This document shows, piece after piece, positions 1 to 12,783 of a DNA stretch of 64,000 nucleotides. Under the pieces are notes generated by a model, which worked only from the letters and a program-made list of their open reading frames with translations, was not told the DNA's origin and ran no database searches. The first letter of the stretch is position 1. Each line of letters begins with the position of its first letter. Position numbers and translations under genes: made by a program. Origin of the DNA: Gloeophyllum trabeum ATCC 11539 (lineage: Eukaryota > Basidiomycota > Agaricomycetes > Gloeophyllales > Gloeophyllaceae). The stretch lies in contig NW_006920411.1 in assembly GCF_000344685.1 (NCBI RefSeq), positions 3,220,817 through 3,284,816 of the forward strand. Reading direction: 5' to 3'.

Positions 1-2328
1 GAGTATTGCTTCAGCCGACCGGTGGATTCTGTATGAGCCAGTCGTTGCATATTATGCGTCATCGACTCCTCCTCCGTGGAGATGCCGTTGTCGGTGAATA
101 GGCCTTGGGGTCGCGTACCCTATGGGACGTATCCCACGGGCTGCACTGTGGCACAGCAGCCACTGATAATTCTGGTCCCGCCTCGTCCTCGTGACGCAGC
201 TCTGACTATTCGTGCGGTCATTGTCACGCCCAAACTGTGAACCCGTCATTATGGATAATACGCCTGTTCGTTGCTCGTCATAAAGCAGCAGCGGAAAATA
301 CATCGGATCCTGCAACGCACCGCGGTTAGAAAGCACACCTAAGCATACTTTGCTGGCTGGAGGACCATGGACGAGCCTCGCAAAACGCCGTGACTGACTC
401 GATACCATCATGGGAAGTGGGTGAGGTCGAGGAGCAGTCGGTCTATACGTACGGCTGATCACCCGATACTCGACGAGACTGCTCTGATCTAGGACGATTG
501 GAGTGCCTCATCGAGCGCTTTAAACCAACTGCAATAGATCCACGGTCCTTCGCTTCGGCATACCCCATTAAGCCATTTGCTAGCGAACGTTTCGCGTCTC
601 AAGAAGCAAGGGCTCAGGGCAAAGAGCTCCAGCTTGTCACATGGTACGTCGAGCCGTTGTATCTATCTCTTTGCTTGCTGCCTCTCGTACGTTAATTTTT
701 CATCCCTTGGCCATAGCTAATTCTTGTAGCATAGCAACAGTCTTCATAGGCACTGCAATAAGAGTTCATCCCCAATGACTCCAAGGACGTAGAAGATATT
801 AGAATGACCATCCTTAAACATAGGCGATCCCCCCGAATTCTAGGTCTATGATGTTCTCTCGTGATCGGACATGTCGTGGTCTTCATTCCAGCCCAGCTGT
901 CTCATTGTCCACCGGGCCAGACAGTCCCGCGCCGCCGACGCTGAGTAACTCGGAGCCAATTTGCGGCGCACTGTCTACGACGTTCCTTACGAGTAGTGAA
1001 GCTAACCTCCCAGCCATCACTGAGTATCATCAACCATACTGTTTGGACAGCTTCGCTTATACTGGTTCAAGCATCCGCAAAATAACGCAGACTTACTCGA
1101 CATGGATACCTGCCTGACCAGACTTACGCTAATTTTGAGTCTGCATCTTCGCGCCAGAGCTTAGCTCGCACAATCGCCATTCCATACGGGCAGGGCGAGT
1201 GGATGTCCGGGCCGAGTTCCAAAGTTTCACTTCCCGGTTCGTCTACCTGTATCAAATGCTTGGGAGCTCCGCGCGACCACACGTACATTCCAGTGCGTTT
1301 CCATGCACACTTACTGCATCACGCCATGATCTGCCATCCAGCACTTTTTCATAGATCCGGAAACGATGTACACCGGACCCAGCTACTGCTTTGGACGGTG
1401 TATGTGCTCGGACCTCCCCTATGATCCACTGAACCACTTCTCCTCCTTCCGGTACTCAAGCTTTTAAGACATTTTGAATGTAGAAACTCGGCAGACCCCG
1501 GAGAAGGCATCTTGACGGAACTTACAATGAATGGAACCTAGAAGCGCTGCAACGAAGACGCATCACGGTAACATGTCCTCTGTGCTCGCATCCGCGACAG
1601 TCTTGAAGGACGTCGCCGCACCGACTTGTATGAAGTAATCAGTCACAAAGGAGGAAGTCGCGAAGCAGCCAGCCCAACATCGACCACAACAGTGGTTGTG
1701 ATGGCATGATCTCGACTGACGTGGCATTTGAGCGCATCCAGTGATTAGGACTCTTATTCTGGGACTCAAGGACTATCAATACCCATCCTGGTACGTCAAT
1801 CCCACCACCCTGTTAGGGCCTCTCCATCCCTCCTGACAATGTCTAGAATTGATGGCGGACCCGAGGCGTTGATCGTCGAATATTAGAAAATTAGACCCAA
1901 ACCGCGATAACATTCTCAGGGCTTGCACATCCTTAGGCACGGATCCATTGACGATCCATTGCCACCGAATCAGTCGATCCGAGTGGTAGACCTGACATCC
2001 CCATTACGAAGCGCGTTAAGCCTATCTCATCCGTATCGCTCGGAGTCACACGGTTATCAATGTACCCCTCAGGTGCTAGCACCTAATAAAGCCCATCCCA
2101 ATCTTGTTGCCCTCCTCATCTTAGCCCGTGATACGCTGGAGGCACGTTGATTGTGAGCGTAGCCTCCTCGTCGAACCCGTATGAGATTCTCAATCATAAT
2201 TCCTCCTTGGACTGCTCACATTCTACACAGGCGACTTCGATTCTGCAGCACATCAATGAGTCGTTTACCTGGCATACGAGAGTTGTTTCCTGGTGAGATT
2301 GTCCGTGGTTATTGAATGATGCCGTCTA
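1..2328. other. Gene-poor stretch
   Basis: I see no supportable gene here. Open frames are short, lack recognisable motifs and occur on both strands with no spliceable continuation. The right end probably holds the promoter and perhaps a small 5' exon of the zinc-finger gene that follows. Confidence 0.5.
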
Positions 2329-3535
2329 ATGCGTCGTTCTGCCCTAGAGCATCTTAATAGCCATCTGTATGGCAAGGAGTGGGTGCAAGTAGATACTTGT
2401 CACTGTAGGAACTGCGTGCCGCAGCCAAAACGCCGATCTGCGTCACCAGAAGCGTTCATTTCCAGTACGTCCCGCGAAGCTTTGATTTTTAACGGCGACA
2501 ACTCGTCCGCAACCTTTCTCACTCTCGCAGCAGAATTCCTCGACGGGCCGCAGGCGACGTCCAACTCCATGGATGAAGACACCGCCCTGCGCTTGGATGA
2601 TATTCAGGAATCATTGCAGAGACAGGAATCGCGTTGCAGTCCTTCTCAGTCTCAGGAACCGTTCGCACCTGTTGGCCGACATGAAGATTTAAATGTCACG
2701 CGGTCGACAAGTGTCAGCCTCTGCACCGAACTGGAGAGGAGGCGGCACAGCTTCGAGCAAACCTTCTGGATTAGCGATGTTGTCGACCGGCCACGGCAGC
2801 AGACGCGAAGTCACACTGGACTCAACGAGGAGAGTGCGTCCGGTTTATCCCGAGAAAAGAGCCCATCTTCACCGTCCAACTCGTACAAAAACCATCATTA
2901 TCACAGTGATGTCAAGTCGTACTCACTCCCGATGCCCGCCAAGCTTGAGATGTGGGATGAGGCGAGAAGACATACTTGCAGCATCTGTCATAAGAAATTC
3001 AATCGACCTAGTAGTCTCCGGATCCACGAGACGACACATACCGGAGCCAAGCGTGAGCATTGTCTGTTAGCCAGATCAATATGTTAGATGCTTACCTCGC
3101 CGCGGACCAGCTTTCAGATGCGACTGGCCCCAGTGTGGACGCTTATTCAATGTTAACTCGAATATGCGCAGGCACTATCGTAACCATATTGCACTAGCAA
3201 ACGGTTTACCCCGAGCGCGCTCAAGGCCTGGAGGTCGATCTACGCGGCGTAGACGAGAGGCTTGCAGCACTCATCGCCAAGATCATGGCGTCTCACTCCA
3301 TAGTGCACCCTACTCTCCGAGTGTTGGTGAGAAGGAGGAGGAAGAACCCTACAGTCCGAGATCGCTGCATCGTTCAGGGTCCTCCTATCACGAAGCACGA
3401 AGTCTTTCATCAAATATCTTGCCGCCTCAGCTGCGTCGTTCCGGTGAATTATCATTTTTCGATTGCCCACAAAAATACCGTCCTCACCGCACCCCCTTGT
3501 TCAATTTTCTTAGGTACCGGAGTAAAAGCCGATGA
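2329..3535 (+). CDS. C2H2 zinc-finger protein, two fingers
   Basis: Probable sequence-specific DNA-binding protein acting in the nucleus. The first exon runs from 2329 to 3052, with a long Ser/Glu-rich N-terminal region and then a finger of the form C-x2-C-x12-H-x3-H. An intron at 3053-3110 (GTGAGC..CAG) splices in frame to give the classical linker TGAKPF, and a second finger with CxxxxC spacing (CDWPQCG) and HYRNH follows. The tail is Arg/Ser-rich with an acidic patch. Two adjacent fingers with a basic tail are typical of fungal C2H2 regulators; the targets cannot be read from the sequence. The start is uncertain because the N-terminal region could include another short intron, and an alternative frame (ending at 3563) could supply the extreme C-terminus. 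The fingers and intron are solid. Confidence 0.8.
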
Positions 3536-3563
3536 TTTTTCTGACTTGGAGCTGTCCGACTAA

Positions 3564-6033
3564 GTACTGAAGCAGTCGGACACAATTTCTTGTGGCAGGC
3601 TTTGGCTCGCGCTTACCTAGACGCTGTCTTGTAAAGTCCACGCTTGCAATGCATATCCGAGTCGCTGAGTCCAATCATTGGGATGGCGTGGGATCCGAAC
3701 TGTGGATGACGGAGTTCACTCGGATACACTCTCATTGAAGCCCTCAGATTCCCTGTGGTTTAGCGAGTTTCAGGAACGAAACCTTGCATCGCCGCTGACC
3801 CTACGCGCGTCTCGAAGCTCTGGCACCTACGTCAATCGCCGCATGCGTCTATCCACAATCCCTCGAAACGAAGTCAGAGCATCCAAGTAGTTGGCTCCTG
3901 CTCAAGAAGATGACGGCTGGTTACAACTTGTCCGCCATCAACGGGTATTCGATGGTATTCCGATGGGGTTCCCGGGTATGTCCGTTGGGTAGAGAACGTA
4001 AGGACTGGAGTAGACTGAGGCCCATGGATCACCGCGGCTCTAAGATACTACACAAGTATCCTGGCCATCCGCGTGGGAACAACGCGCACTCACGCTATGT
4101 TCGACGATCTGCGACGAGTTGCAATTTGCGACCACGTTGTACCTAGCCGCCGTCGATGCGAAAGCGAATACCTTAGGCATAGTTACCCCAATTAACGAGG
4201 TACAAGAAGGAACGGGGAACTTAGCGAGCTTGAGTCGGTAGCTTTGGATGAATTGCCATTAGGCGGCCCCAACGGTGACTTGCCAGACAACACAGGTGTC
4301 GGCCGTAAGCAACCGCCCGCGGAGGTAATTCAAGGAAGGAAGTTCCGTGGCTATAATGCGTTTTATTTCGCCGAGTGAAACCACACATCTGATGAATGAA
4401 AGGTCACAGGGTCTATGTACCCCAGGACTTAGCTCTTACATGGCATCCAACGGGAGAACCGAGAAATAGCCAGGCAAATAGCTCACCGACGATATTGATC
4501 GAACAGCCAACGTACAGGCTTATAGGTCGACGGTCGCTATGACTAATTCGCGAATCGTACTGGACCGCCAGGAAGTCGCCTCTCTTCTGTGCAGGCACTT
4601 ACCTGGTATATCGCTGTGGCAATTTGCGCCTTTGTGTCTGTTTGGCTCGATGCAGACAAACCTTGGAGAAGCTCGGCACAATCGCCGATGAGACTCCCGA
4701 TCCCGATACGCCCTTCGCGAAGTTATGCCACCTGACTTCTAGAGGTAACCGCTTCGGGAACGAACATCTCGACACAGAGAAGAGCGAATGAAGGACGCGG
4801 AAAATTTGCTGGTACGAATATTGAGAATCCGTACAAATGAGGTGGCAGCCTAGCAATTCAAGTCAGCATGTCAGTAGCACGGGCTTGACTGAGGATGCCG
4901 TGTAAATCAATTGCAGCATTGTGCACGAAGGTCCGTACTGTCTTCCGTGCTTGATCTGCGTGTTGACATAGGCAACGATGCGACCTCCCGTCAACAACAA
5001 ATTCCATTTTCTGACCAAGGCAAGCTCGACAACCCGATGTCAGCGACCCTGATTTTCTCAGCAAGGGCATCCTTCATCGGATTTGCTTAGTCTATCGCTA
5101 TGATTATCTTCAGATCGGGATCAAGCTTCGGGTTCTATCTAGATACGGGATTAGGGCTGGCTCGACTGCAGTATTCACACCGACTTATAGAGACTGCTTA
5201 CTTACAGACTGGTATGTCTGTGGCATCTCCAGAGGGCAATAGAGGGGGCCACTTCCAACTGTTGCACCATCGAAAATTCTGCAAACTTTTGTAAATTATA
5301 ATGGAACAATATCGTAGTCCTGTCGACACTTCAAACGGACTAGTGCGCAAAATAGAGCCAGGTGCAAGGCTGATCCCACGTCAGTGAGTATGTTGATGAC
5401 GTGAGGAGGGCGTGGCTCGCCGTCCCATCGTGGACATGTCCGTGTTCGGTCCCACTCAGCGGGCAAAGAGGGGAGCAGCGCGTCTCACTTCCGCGGACAT
5501 GCGCTTTCCAGCGGTACTAGCCATTCTGCGAGCGCAGGCACGCATTCAGTTATCTGAGACGGAATTATCAGTTGTACAGTATATCGGGCGTGGCATGGAA
5601 GTATATCGGATACGTGCAGGTCGCAGCGATCCTGTAGTATGGTACAAGTCGGTGAGCTGTCCGATTCAATTCAAAGTCTAAAAACTTAGGGGGGAACAAT
5701 ATTGTGTGGTCCTCTCTGAAGACGGTGTCAGTCGGCGGTGCTGCGGGATATATGTCGCTCGACTGAGTCGACTCCGAGGAGTCTTCGGCCGAAGCTCCTA
5801 TTGCCAACAGTCCATCAACCATACCTACAACCTGTCTATGTAAGACTACGACCCTTCCAGTGGACAGTAGATGTAGAGCCTGAGGGTTTTGAGAAGGTAG
5901 GGGAACAAACTGAAAGTAAGGACCGGAAAGCTAAGTGCGAATCTAAGTATTACATAGAATGAATGACATAACTACCGAAAAGGGAAATTGACCAAAATCC
6001 CGTCCACTCAGGGGCTGTATCTCTTTCTTCAAT
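3564..6033. other. Gene-poor stretch
   Basis: No recognisable gene. Several frames of 60-90 codons occur on both strands, but none carries a domain motif or joins through plausible splice sites to another frame. Confidence 0.45.
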
Positions 6034-7612
6034 ATGCATGTTGCCCTCCGCATGCACGATGTTCTACACGAAATCATTGTCAACTAGTCATCTCAGAGTC
6101 GTCGTCGAGGCGTTCTCTTTTCTGTGCCGCTCTCACTTGCCGCGACTTCTGCGGGCCTGCGCTCGATGCATTGTGGCGAAGACTGGATGGAATCGCTCCC
6201 CTTGTTCTGCTCCTTGCTGAACCCGTAAAAAGAAGGATACTTTTGTGAGATTCATTGAGTATAACTGTATACTGGCAACACCCTATTTAACTGTAGGCAT
6301 GTCTAGCGTGTGGACCGCCCTATTACTTCCAAAGATCGTCAGACCTTCCGTAGGTATGCACGGAGAATCCGGGAGGTAGTTTTTACAAGCGCCTCGCACG
6401 AGAGTCATGGAATTGACGAGTCTGTCGTTCGATTTTTATGCGAGACGTTCCCCGCACCTCTCTTGCCGAACCTCAGGAGAATCATATGCCTCCCTCGACC
6501 GACCCCCACTCGCCATGAAGTTTCTTTGCATGTTAACCCTCCACTCGCTGGCGCCCATATCGGCGACAGCGACATCGGCAGCGACCTCTGCGAGGATCCG
6601 GCGTTAGGCTTTCTCATGGCTTCCCTCGTGAAGAGCACCCCCGAGTTGCGGGAGTTCCATGTGGGCGAATGGAATATTGAATATTCTATCATAACACGCC
6701 CTGATGCAAGTGCCGAGACTCAGAAATCTGCGCTCACTCCGTCTAACACAGGGTATCGGCTGGGACGCGTTCCAGGCCCTGTCAGGCATGCAAAATCTCA
6801 CAACCCTTGGCGTCGAATTGGAAGACGCCTGAGACTCATTGCTCGTCGGAACCACAGTCGGACTACCATCGTTGGTGACTCTGGATATCGCGGGAAATAT
6901 GTGGTCGGTTACGCGCGGGCTCCTGTATCTCATGGCGGAGAAGCTGACCTGTCTATCCTGCGCATGCTGGGCGGAAGAGGGTGGCGCCATTGGCGAACAC
7001 AAGTTTATTTACGACTTTATCTCGCGATTCCCCAACCTCGAAGTGCTTTACACGCATTTCACGGCCTTCGCGAGTCTCCCGCACGACGAAGAACCCGTGG
7101 AGTGGTTGGTAGAGGACGTCCTGCGCCCTCTGACGAAGTTACCTCGTCTCGAGGTTCTGGGCATCAAGACGGCACCATTTATCACGATTCCTTTCGAAGA
7201 AAGCGATTTCTTGCCCATTATCGCGGCGTGGCCCCATATGGTGCTCCTGTCTATCATCGTGGGCCCGGGTGCCCCGGACCTCAGCATCGGATGTTTGTCG
7301 GAGGTCGTTCGCAGGTGTCCTTTGATTCTGCACCTCGGCCTACCCATAGATCCGTCAGTCCCAGTCCCTGCTGCGCTTCCCAACTTCTGTTACCGGGGGC
7401 AGATACTGGCGTTTCCAGCTGTCTCCGTCCCAGAAGATGCCAAGGAGGCCATCGCCAGGTATTTGGTCGGCATTTTCCCTTTCCTCGACCCGGATGCCTA
7501 TCTTACTGCATCGGATCGAGGGAGTTGGTCATCCATCTGGGAGCTTGCTGCGTCCTTGGAAAAGGATGTGGACCTGGGAGAGGTTCTCGCCAAGTTCTAC
7601 CCGCCGTCATAG
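6034..7612 (+). pseudogene. Decayed F-box/leucine-rich protein gene
   Basis: The conceptual product resembles the large agaricomycete family of F-box-like proteins followed by irregular leucine-rich repeats, which recruit substrates to SCF ubiquitin ligases. An F-box start (MHVALRMHDVLHEII) at 6034 hits a TAG and resumes in another frame as LFCAALTCRDF..PALDALW. The next block (ITSKDRQTFRRYARRIR, about 6317) and ALGFLMASLVKSTPELREFHV (about 6600-6665) are open. A further frame change near 6740 and an in-frame TGA at 6830-6832 interrupt the leucine-rich part, which then runs open to 7612 and ends in a family-like C-terminus (KFYPPS). No intron with good sites removes these breaks, so I call it a pseudogene. 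A sequencing error could explain one break but not all three. Confidence 0.65.
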
Positions 7613-8935
7613 GCTTTAGCTGGGGTGCGCTATTGTACCTCGAAGGCGGTCTGGGCGGCAGCCGACCCGGAAGATACGCTCTCAGGCTCACGCCGGTCGG
7701 TATCCTCTCGTTGGGACCTTACGTCGCATTGCGCTGGAATAGAATGCTGCCGTGGAAGGGTGTTCCATCCAAAGTGAAAATATGATACTAGAGACGTGCG
7801 TCGTCAATGCCGCCATCCACCCGAAATGTTCTTGGAAGGGAATAAATTCCTTTAATATCCAAGCGACAAATGTGCGGCAATTACCGGGTGACGACGGTAC
7901 AGGAGAGATGTTTGATGGGGCAAGTACTGGCGCAATAACCTTGTTGAGGTTGGTCTGGTCCAGCGACCTCACCTCCCGTCTGGTGATTTGGAAAAAAATT
8001 CAAGAAGAATAGGAAACAGGAAGAGAATGTTCGCGGCGTTGTACCTCCCGCTATATGATGCAGACCAGATCCTATCCTGCTGCGTCGCCCTCGTGGAGGG
8101 TATCTACCGCAGGAGTAGTGTTGGGCGGGGCCGCGTCAGTCGGATATCGTCAGGACTCGGAAGAATCACGTTTTGACCCTCTCTCAACGATTTTTGATTT
8201 TTTTAGATATGTAACGGGAGGCATATGCAATCGCAGATGCTCCCGACGCCAATAAATGACGCCTCCGTCAGAATTGTTATATCGCGTAGGACGAGCTCGA
8301 GCTTGCTCCTGACGTAGTCACAGCTCTAGTAGTAATTTAATTTGAAGGTCTGCAGTGATTTATCATTCGAAGCTCCGCCATGTCGACGATGGTTCGCATT
8401 GGTTCGGATTCAGCTGATCACGACGACGAGAAGTGGCTGTGGCTCCGATCATCATTGCCTTATATGGAGCTAGTACTACCCAAAGCAGTATATGTTCTCT
8501 AACTTCCTTCGTAGAAGTGCCCAAGTGACACTTCATTTCCTTTGACTCTTCAGAAAACCTATATAAGAGCGTCGGGCTGCCTCCTAACTGACATTCTCCC
8601 CTCTCCTCTCCCCTCATCCCGCCATCGTCGCCCAAGCAAGTCCCCGCTCACCGCACTAGTACTGAACGAATGAGAATCTGGCCAAAACGCACAGCTAGCC
8701 TTGTTCTGGGAGCCGTGGATTCCGTTCACTGACTTTGGATAGAGTCTGACCTGATTCGCCTTGAGTGGCTTGCGTCGACACCGAGGATATAAACATATCG
8801 TGGGAAACGCAACGTGTCCTTGAGATGTAAGTTCGCAACCGCTCCCGACAGTTCAACCAGTTCTGACCATTCTCCTCTTCTCTAAGATCTGGCTACCTCG
8901 CTCTTTTGAGCCGGCGACGTCTCGCGCAACGGAAC
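7613..8935. other. Intergenic region with upstream promoter of the co-chaperone gene
   Basis: No gene is supported. The right part contains a TATA-like box followed by a pyrimidine-rich stretch (about 8590-8620), a common layout at fungal transcription starts, so the 5' leader of the next gene probably begins here. Confidence 0.4.
8560..8567 (+). promoter_or_regulatory. TATA-like box (TATATAAG)
   Basis: TATATAAG is followed about 30 nt later by a CT-rich run, the usual arrangement at strongly expressed fungal promoters. It lies 370 nt upstream of the co-chaperone ATG, which implies a long leader or a leader intron. A second weaker box (ATATAAAC) lies near 8788. Confidence 0.4.
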
Positions 8936-10959
8936 ATGGTGTTATTTACGAAGCTAGCGGCCCTAGTTCTCCTTGCATTCCCTCATGCCATCCTCGCCGA
9001 CCCCAGTAGTGGATCGGCATTGTACCCGCCAGGGCTGCTGCCCTTGATCAACCGCGCGAATACACTCTTCTCTGCAGGGCAGTTTAACGAAGCGTCACGA
9101 ATATACTCGGAAGCAATCGGTGCGCTACACGACTTCACACCTGGACAGATAACTGACTTGACTGGTAGAGCAATCCCCTCTCGATTACCTCCTCTACTAC
9201 CGCCGCGCCACCGCCTACCTCTCCCTCTCGCGATACCCGCAGGCGTTGTCGGACCTCGACAAGGTGCTGGAACTGACGAACAATACCTTTGACAAGGCGC
9301 ACCTCGTCAAGGCGCGCATCCATGCTCTCTCGGGTCACTGGGCCGAGGCCAGGGCGTCCCTGGCCCAGTACGGGAAGGCCAAGAAGGCGAGCGACCCGGA
9401 GGCGATGGAGATCATGATGAGCGTGAGCGAGGGGGAGTCGGCGGAGAAGAAGGCGCGACAGGCGGCCAAGTCACACCTGTGGACGCTGTGCGAGGAGGAG
9501 AGCAGCATTGCGCTGCGGACGGCTACGCACTCTGTCGACCTGAGGCAGCTGAGGGTACAGTGCTCGTTGCAGGCTGGTGACGTGGAAAGCGCGGTGGGGG
9601 ACCTGACGTAAGTGGACCTATGCATCTAACTTTTCTGCCTTACTAAATGAGCATGCAGTCGAATCACCCATCTAACGTCCGCCTCGACACCGCTGTACAT
9701 GCGCATCTTCCGACTGACGTACTTCCTGCTCCCTCCCACTTCGACCGAGTCCGCGCTGTCCACGCTGAAACAATGCCTGCACTACGACCCCGACTCGAAA
9801 CCGTGCTTCTCTGCGCGGCGGCTGGTTAAGACCTTGGCAAAGTCCACGGACAAGCTGTCTTCATACGAAGCCGACTCGAAGTGGTACGGCTTGATCAACC
9901 TCCTCGTACCGAAGAAGAGCACAGGCAAGGGAGGGTTGATCAGCGAGTTTGAGGAAGCTGTGAAGGAGCACTTCGAGAAGGAGGAGCTGCCTAGCAGTTT
10001 GCAGCCGATGAAGAGCAGTCCGAGGCTCGCGGAGCTGTATCGCAGCGCGTGTCGGGCGTATACAAAGCTTGGGAAGGCCAAGGAGGGTGAGACGTACTGC
10101 GCGAGCCTGCTAGGTGGGTGCTATAGTTGCTGAAACGAGAATACCAGCAGTTAAGGGAAATCCATAGGTATGAAGGGTATGGAGGATGATGCTATCGGCC
10201 TGGTGGGCCGCGGAGAGGCATTGCTCGTCAAGGAAGAGTGGGAGGAAGCTGTGAGGGTGCTCGAGAAGGCGTTCGAGGCAACCGGGAGGAGCGATCGTGA
10301 AGTGCGTCTGATTTTCACTGGAGGCTGTGCGTGCACACAGTACGCTGACGCATTACATTCACATTTGCAGGTGATGCAGTCGTTGCAGAAGGCTCAGAAG
10401 CTCCTGAAACAGTCGAAGCAGAAGGACTATTACAAGGTTCTGGGTGTTGCAAGGGATGCGGACCAGAAGACGATCAAGAAAGCCTAGTGCGTACTCGTTT
10501 GCCACCTTTACAATTTAGCAACTCAGTGCTCTGACTATTTATATACGAATGCGCAGTCGCAAAGCGACAATGAAAGCCCACCCAGACAAAGGCGGTAGCG
10601 AAGCTAAAATGGCAGCCGTCAACGAGGCGTACGAGGTGCTCTCCAACCCAGGTACATTCCCTTCTCTCGTATTGGTACACTGGCCTCCCTATAACGCAAT
10701 GCTGACGAATATTTTTCTTTTCGCGCTGGCAGAATTGCGCGCTCGGTTCGACGCGGGCGACGATCCCAACGATCCGATGTCCCAGCAGGGCGGGCATCCC
10801 TTCCAGCAGGGCGGCTCGCCGTTCGGCTTCCACCCCGGCGGCGGGGCGCAGTTTGCGTTCAGCGAGGGACACCCGTTCGCAGAGTTCTTTGGCGGTGGCC
10901 CCGGTGGATTCCAATTTCAGTTTGGAAGGAGCGGGGGGCGTGGAAGGAGGGGTCATTGA
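8936..10959 (+). CDS. ER TPR and J-domain co-chaperone (DNAJC3/P58-like)
   Basis: Predicted lumenal co-chaperone: TPR repeats hold unfolded clients and the J domain stimulates BiP-type Hsp70. There are seven exons: 8936-9119, 9169-9607, 9659-10113, 10168-10301, 10371-10486, 10557-10651 and 10733-10959. They join in frame to 549 residues. The start was chosen because MVLFTKLAALVLLAFPHAILA is a clear signal peptide. TPR-type helices fill residues about 30-400, the J domain spans about 422-475 with the HPD tripeptide at 451-453, and a Gly/Phe-rich tail ends the protein. No C-terminal HDEL-type retention signal is visible (it ends GRGRRGH), unlike some ER residents; retention may depend on client or Hsp70 binding. 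The neighbour on the right is a convergent secreted enzyme gene. Confidence 0.92.
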
Positions 10960-11261
10960 GAGCAGGCTGGATGAGGATGGTGATATCAACGAGGTGAAAG
11001 GAGTGGATGGATGGACTCGTGCATTTAGAGTAGTGATCTCATTTTGTCGAGCGGTTATGCCTTTGTGTGGCTGTTTGTTATCGTTGGCATTATTGTACGC
11101 AATTGTAAATCTAGTGCAATGTTATATTATTTTCACAACACGATTCTTCTAAGTGAACCAGCCCGCGATCCCCTAATCGTCCTTAACGCAAGAAATCTGA
11201 AGTCCCTTTACACCTAAAGAGAGACGGGCCTGTTACGCGACATCAGCTGATGGGACGACCT

Positions 11262-12245
11262 TTAACCCTCTGCCGGCATACCTGGAACGGTGTAGTTTAT
11301 CAATCGTTCAATGTCGACAGTGATACCAGGGTCCGTGCTCCCATAGGCACCGGGAAAGGTCGCGGTTGGCGAGGGAACGACCGAGCCGGGACCGGTGATA
11401 TTCAGCTGAGCGCACTCCATCTGCGGGGTAGCAGCTGTCTCTACCTCGAAGACGAAGATCGTGAGGAGTGTACGTACGTAGAATTGAGCTCCTGGGTACG
11501 TCTGAGCTTTATGCACGGCGATGATTTCGTGTCGCAGCAGGTAGGCGCCGGGCTGGATACAGCTGGGGATGGTAAAGTTGACTTTGCCCGCGTTGGCGAT
11601 GAGCCGGTCGGTTGCCCAGCTGCCGTCGTCGGACAGTCCGTCTTCGTAGAATTTGAACCAACTGAGACCTGCTACGTCTGTTTGGAGGGCATCCGGGACT
11701 TTTGCACTACGCAGGTGGTGAGCAGAAGGAAAGCGGGAGAGCAGAGGGAGCACGTACAGGTATGCGATGACGGGGCCTTTGTGGTCAGGCCGGATTGACT
11801 CGGTGGTGTTGACGTCGTCTATGGTGGGGTGCCATTCGGCTGTGATGGTCGACCCTGCGGGCACTTGGATGATGGCGAGGGACACGGGTTCGTGGTAGGG
11901 ATTTACGCCGCCGTTACAGATAATATCTAGAAACATTCGTCATGCAATGTTCCGTATGGAAAACGGGAAACCAAGTACCATTCGAAGAGAGATCCATGAT
12001 AGGCTATGTGTCGCAGAGGTGAGCTCGAGGTCGTCCTGTGAGGGATGCACTACTCGCCCAGTTGGACTCGGGAATCCGTATCCCGGACAGATGTCCTTCG
12101 CCAACGCCGTCCACATATACCCTCTACCACCGGGAATGACGGTGATCCAGCGGCTCATCAAGTGGTGATGTTGGCGTACCTGAAATATTGTGTGTGCGCA
12201 CGCTAGAGCGGCTGAATGAAGAACGACGAAGAACGTTGGGTTCAT
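11262..12245 (-). CDS. AA9 lytic polysaccharide monooxygenase
   Basis: Secreted copper enzyme that oxidatively cleaves cellulose and related glucans. Six exons on the minus strand: 12245-12180, 12123-12058, 12003-11979, 11926-11758, 11706-11478 and 11420-11262, giving 237 residues. A 17-residue signal peptide ([17 protein letters not shown]) is followed by the N-terminal copper-brace histidine of HTIFQ. The second copper ligand is His85 in TAEWH, and the axial Tyr185 lies in QFY, preceded by Gln183; Cys56 in DIICNGG is the usual disulfide partner. No linker or CBM1 follows, so it is a single-domain form. Intron 2 (12004-12057) has a GC donor (TGG|GCGAGT); only that donor restores the family reading [17 protein letters not shown] without a stop. 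Exon 3 is a 25-nt microexon. The gene is tail-to-tail with the co-chaperone gene. Confidence 0.92.
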
Positions 12246-12783
12246 CCCTTCAAGTTGAGCTACTACTGGTTGACAGAACACTGCACAAGCGTCTTATACG
12301 GCCTGCTACTCGTTTGTATAAACCGCGTAGACAATATTCCCATAGCCTGTCGGATCCGGTGGTTCCCAGAGTGCGTCGCAAGGTGTAAGGCAGTGTACCC
12401 TGGACGAGCCAAACCCTTCACCCTCACTCGTGGAGGAGTCCGCTATATGGAATACTCGTCTGCTTGCGACGTGATGGCGAGAGTAGGGCGACATTGAGAT
12501 TCAGAGCCTCTGGAATACCGAGCGCTCGGCGTACGGACAATTAGCAAACTCCCAATGGGACTTGGGCAAATCGTCATTTCCTTCCCCGAGATGATGGGAC
12601 GATGAAAACTGGCATTTCTCATCGTAAGCAGAGACGTTGATGTGCGATGGGAAGAGCTGCAAAGACACGAGCAGACGATATGCTGATTTGAGCAGACATA
12701 GAACATACACTTATATGGCTACATAAGATTGAAGAATTACAGGCCCATGTGTGCCTCCGAAGAACCAAGTTGACCGTGACGAA

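Noticed and set aside
6310..7785. 491-codon frame over the F-box locus
   Set aside because: Only the first third is in the family frame; the rest is out of frame with the leucine-rich sequence.
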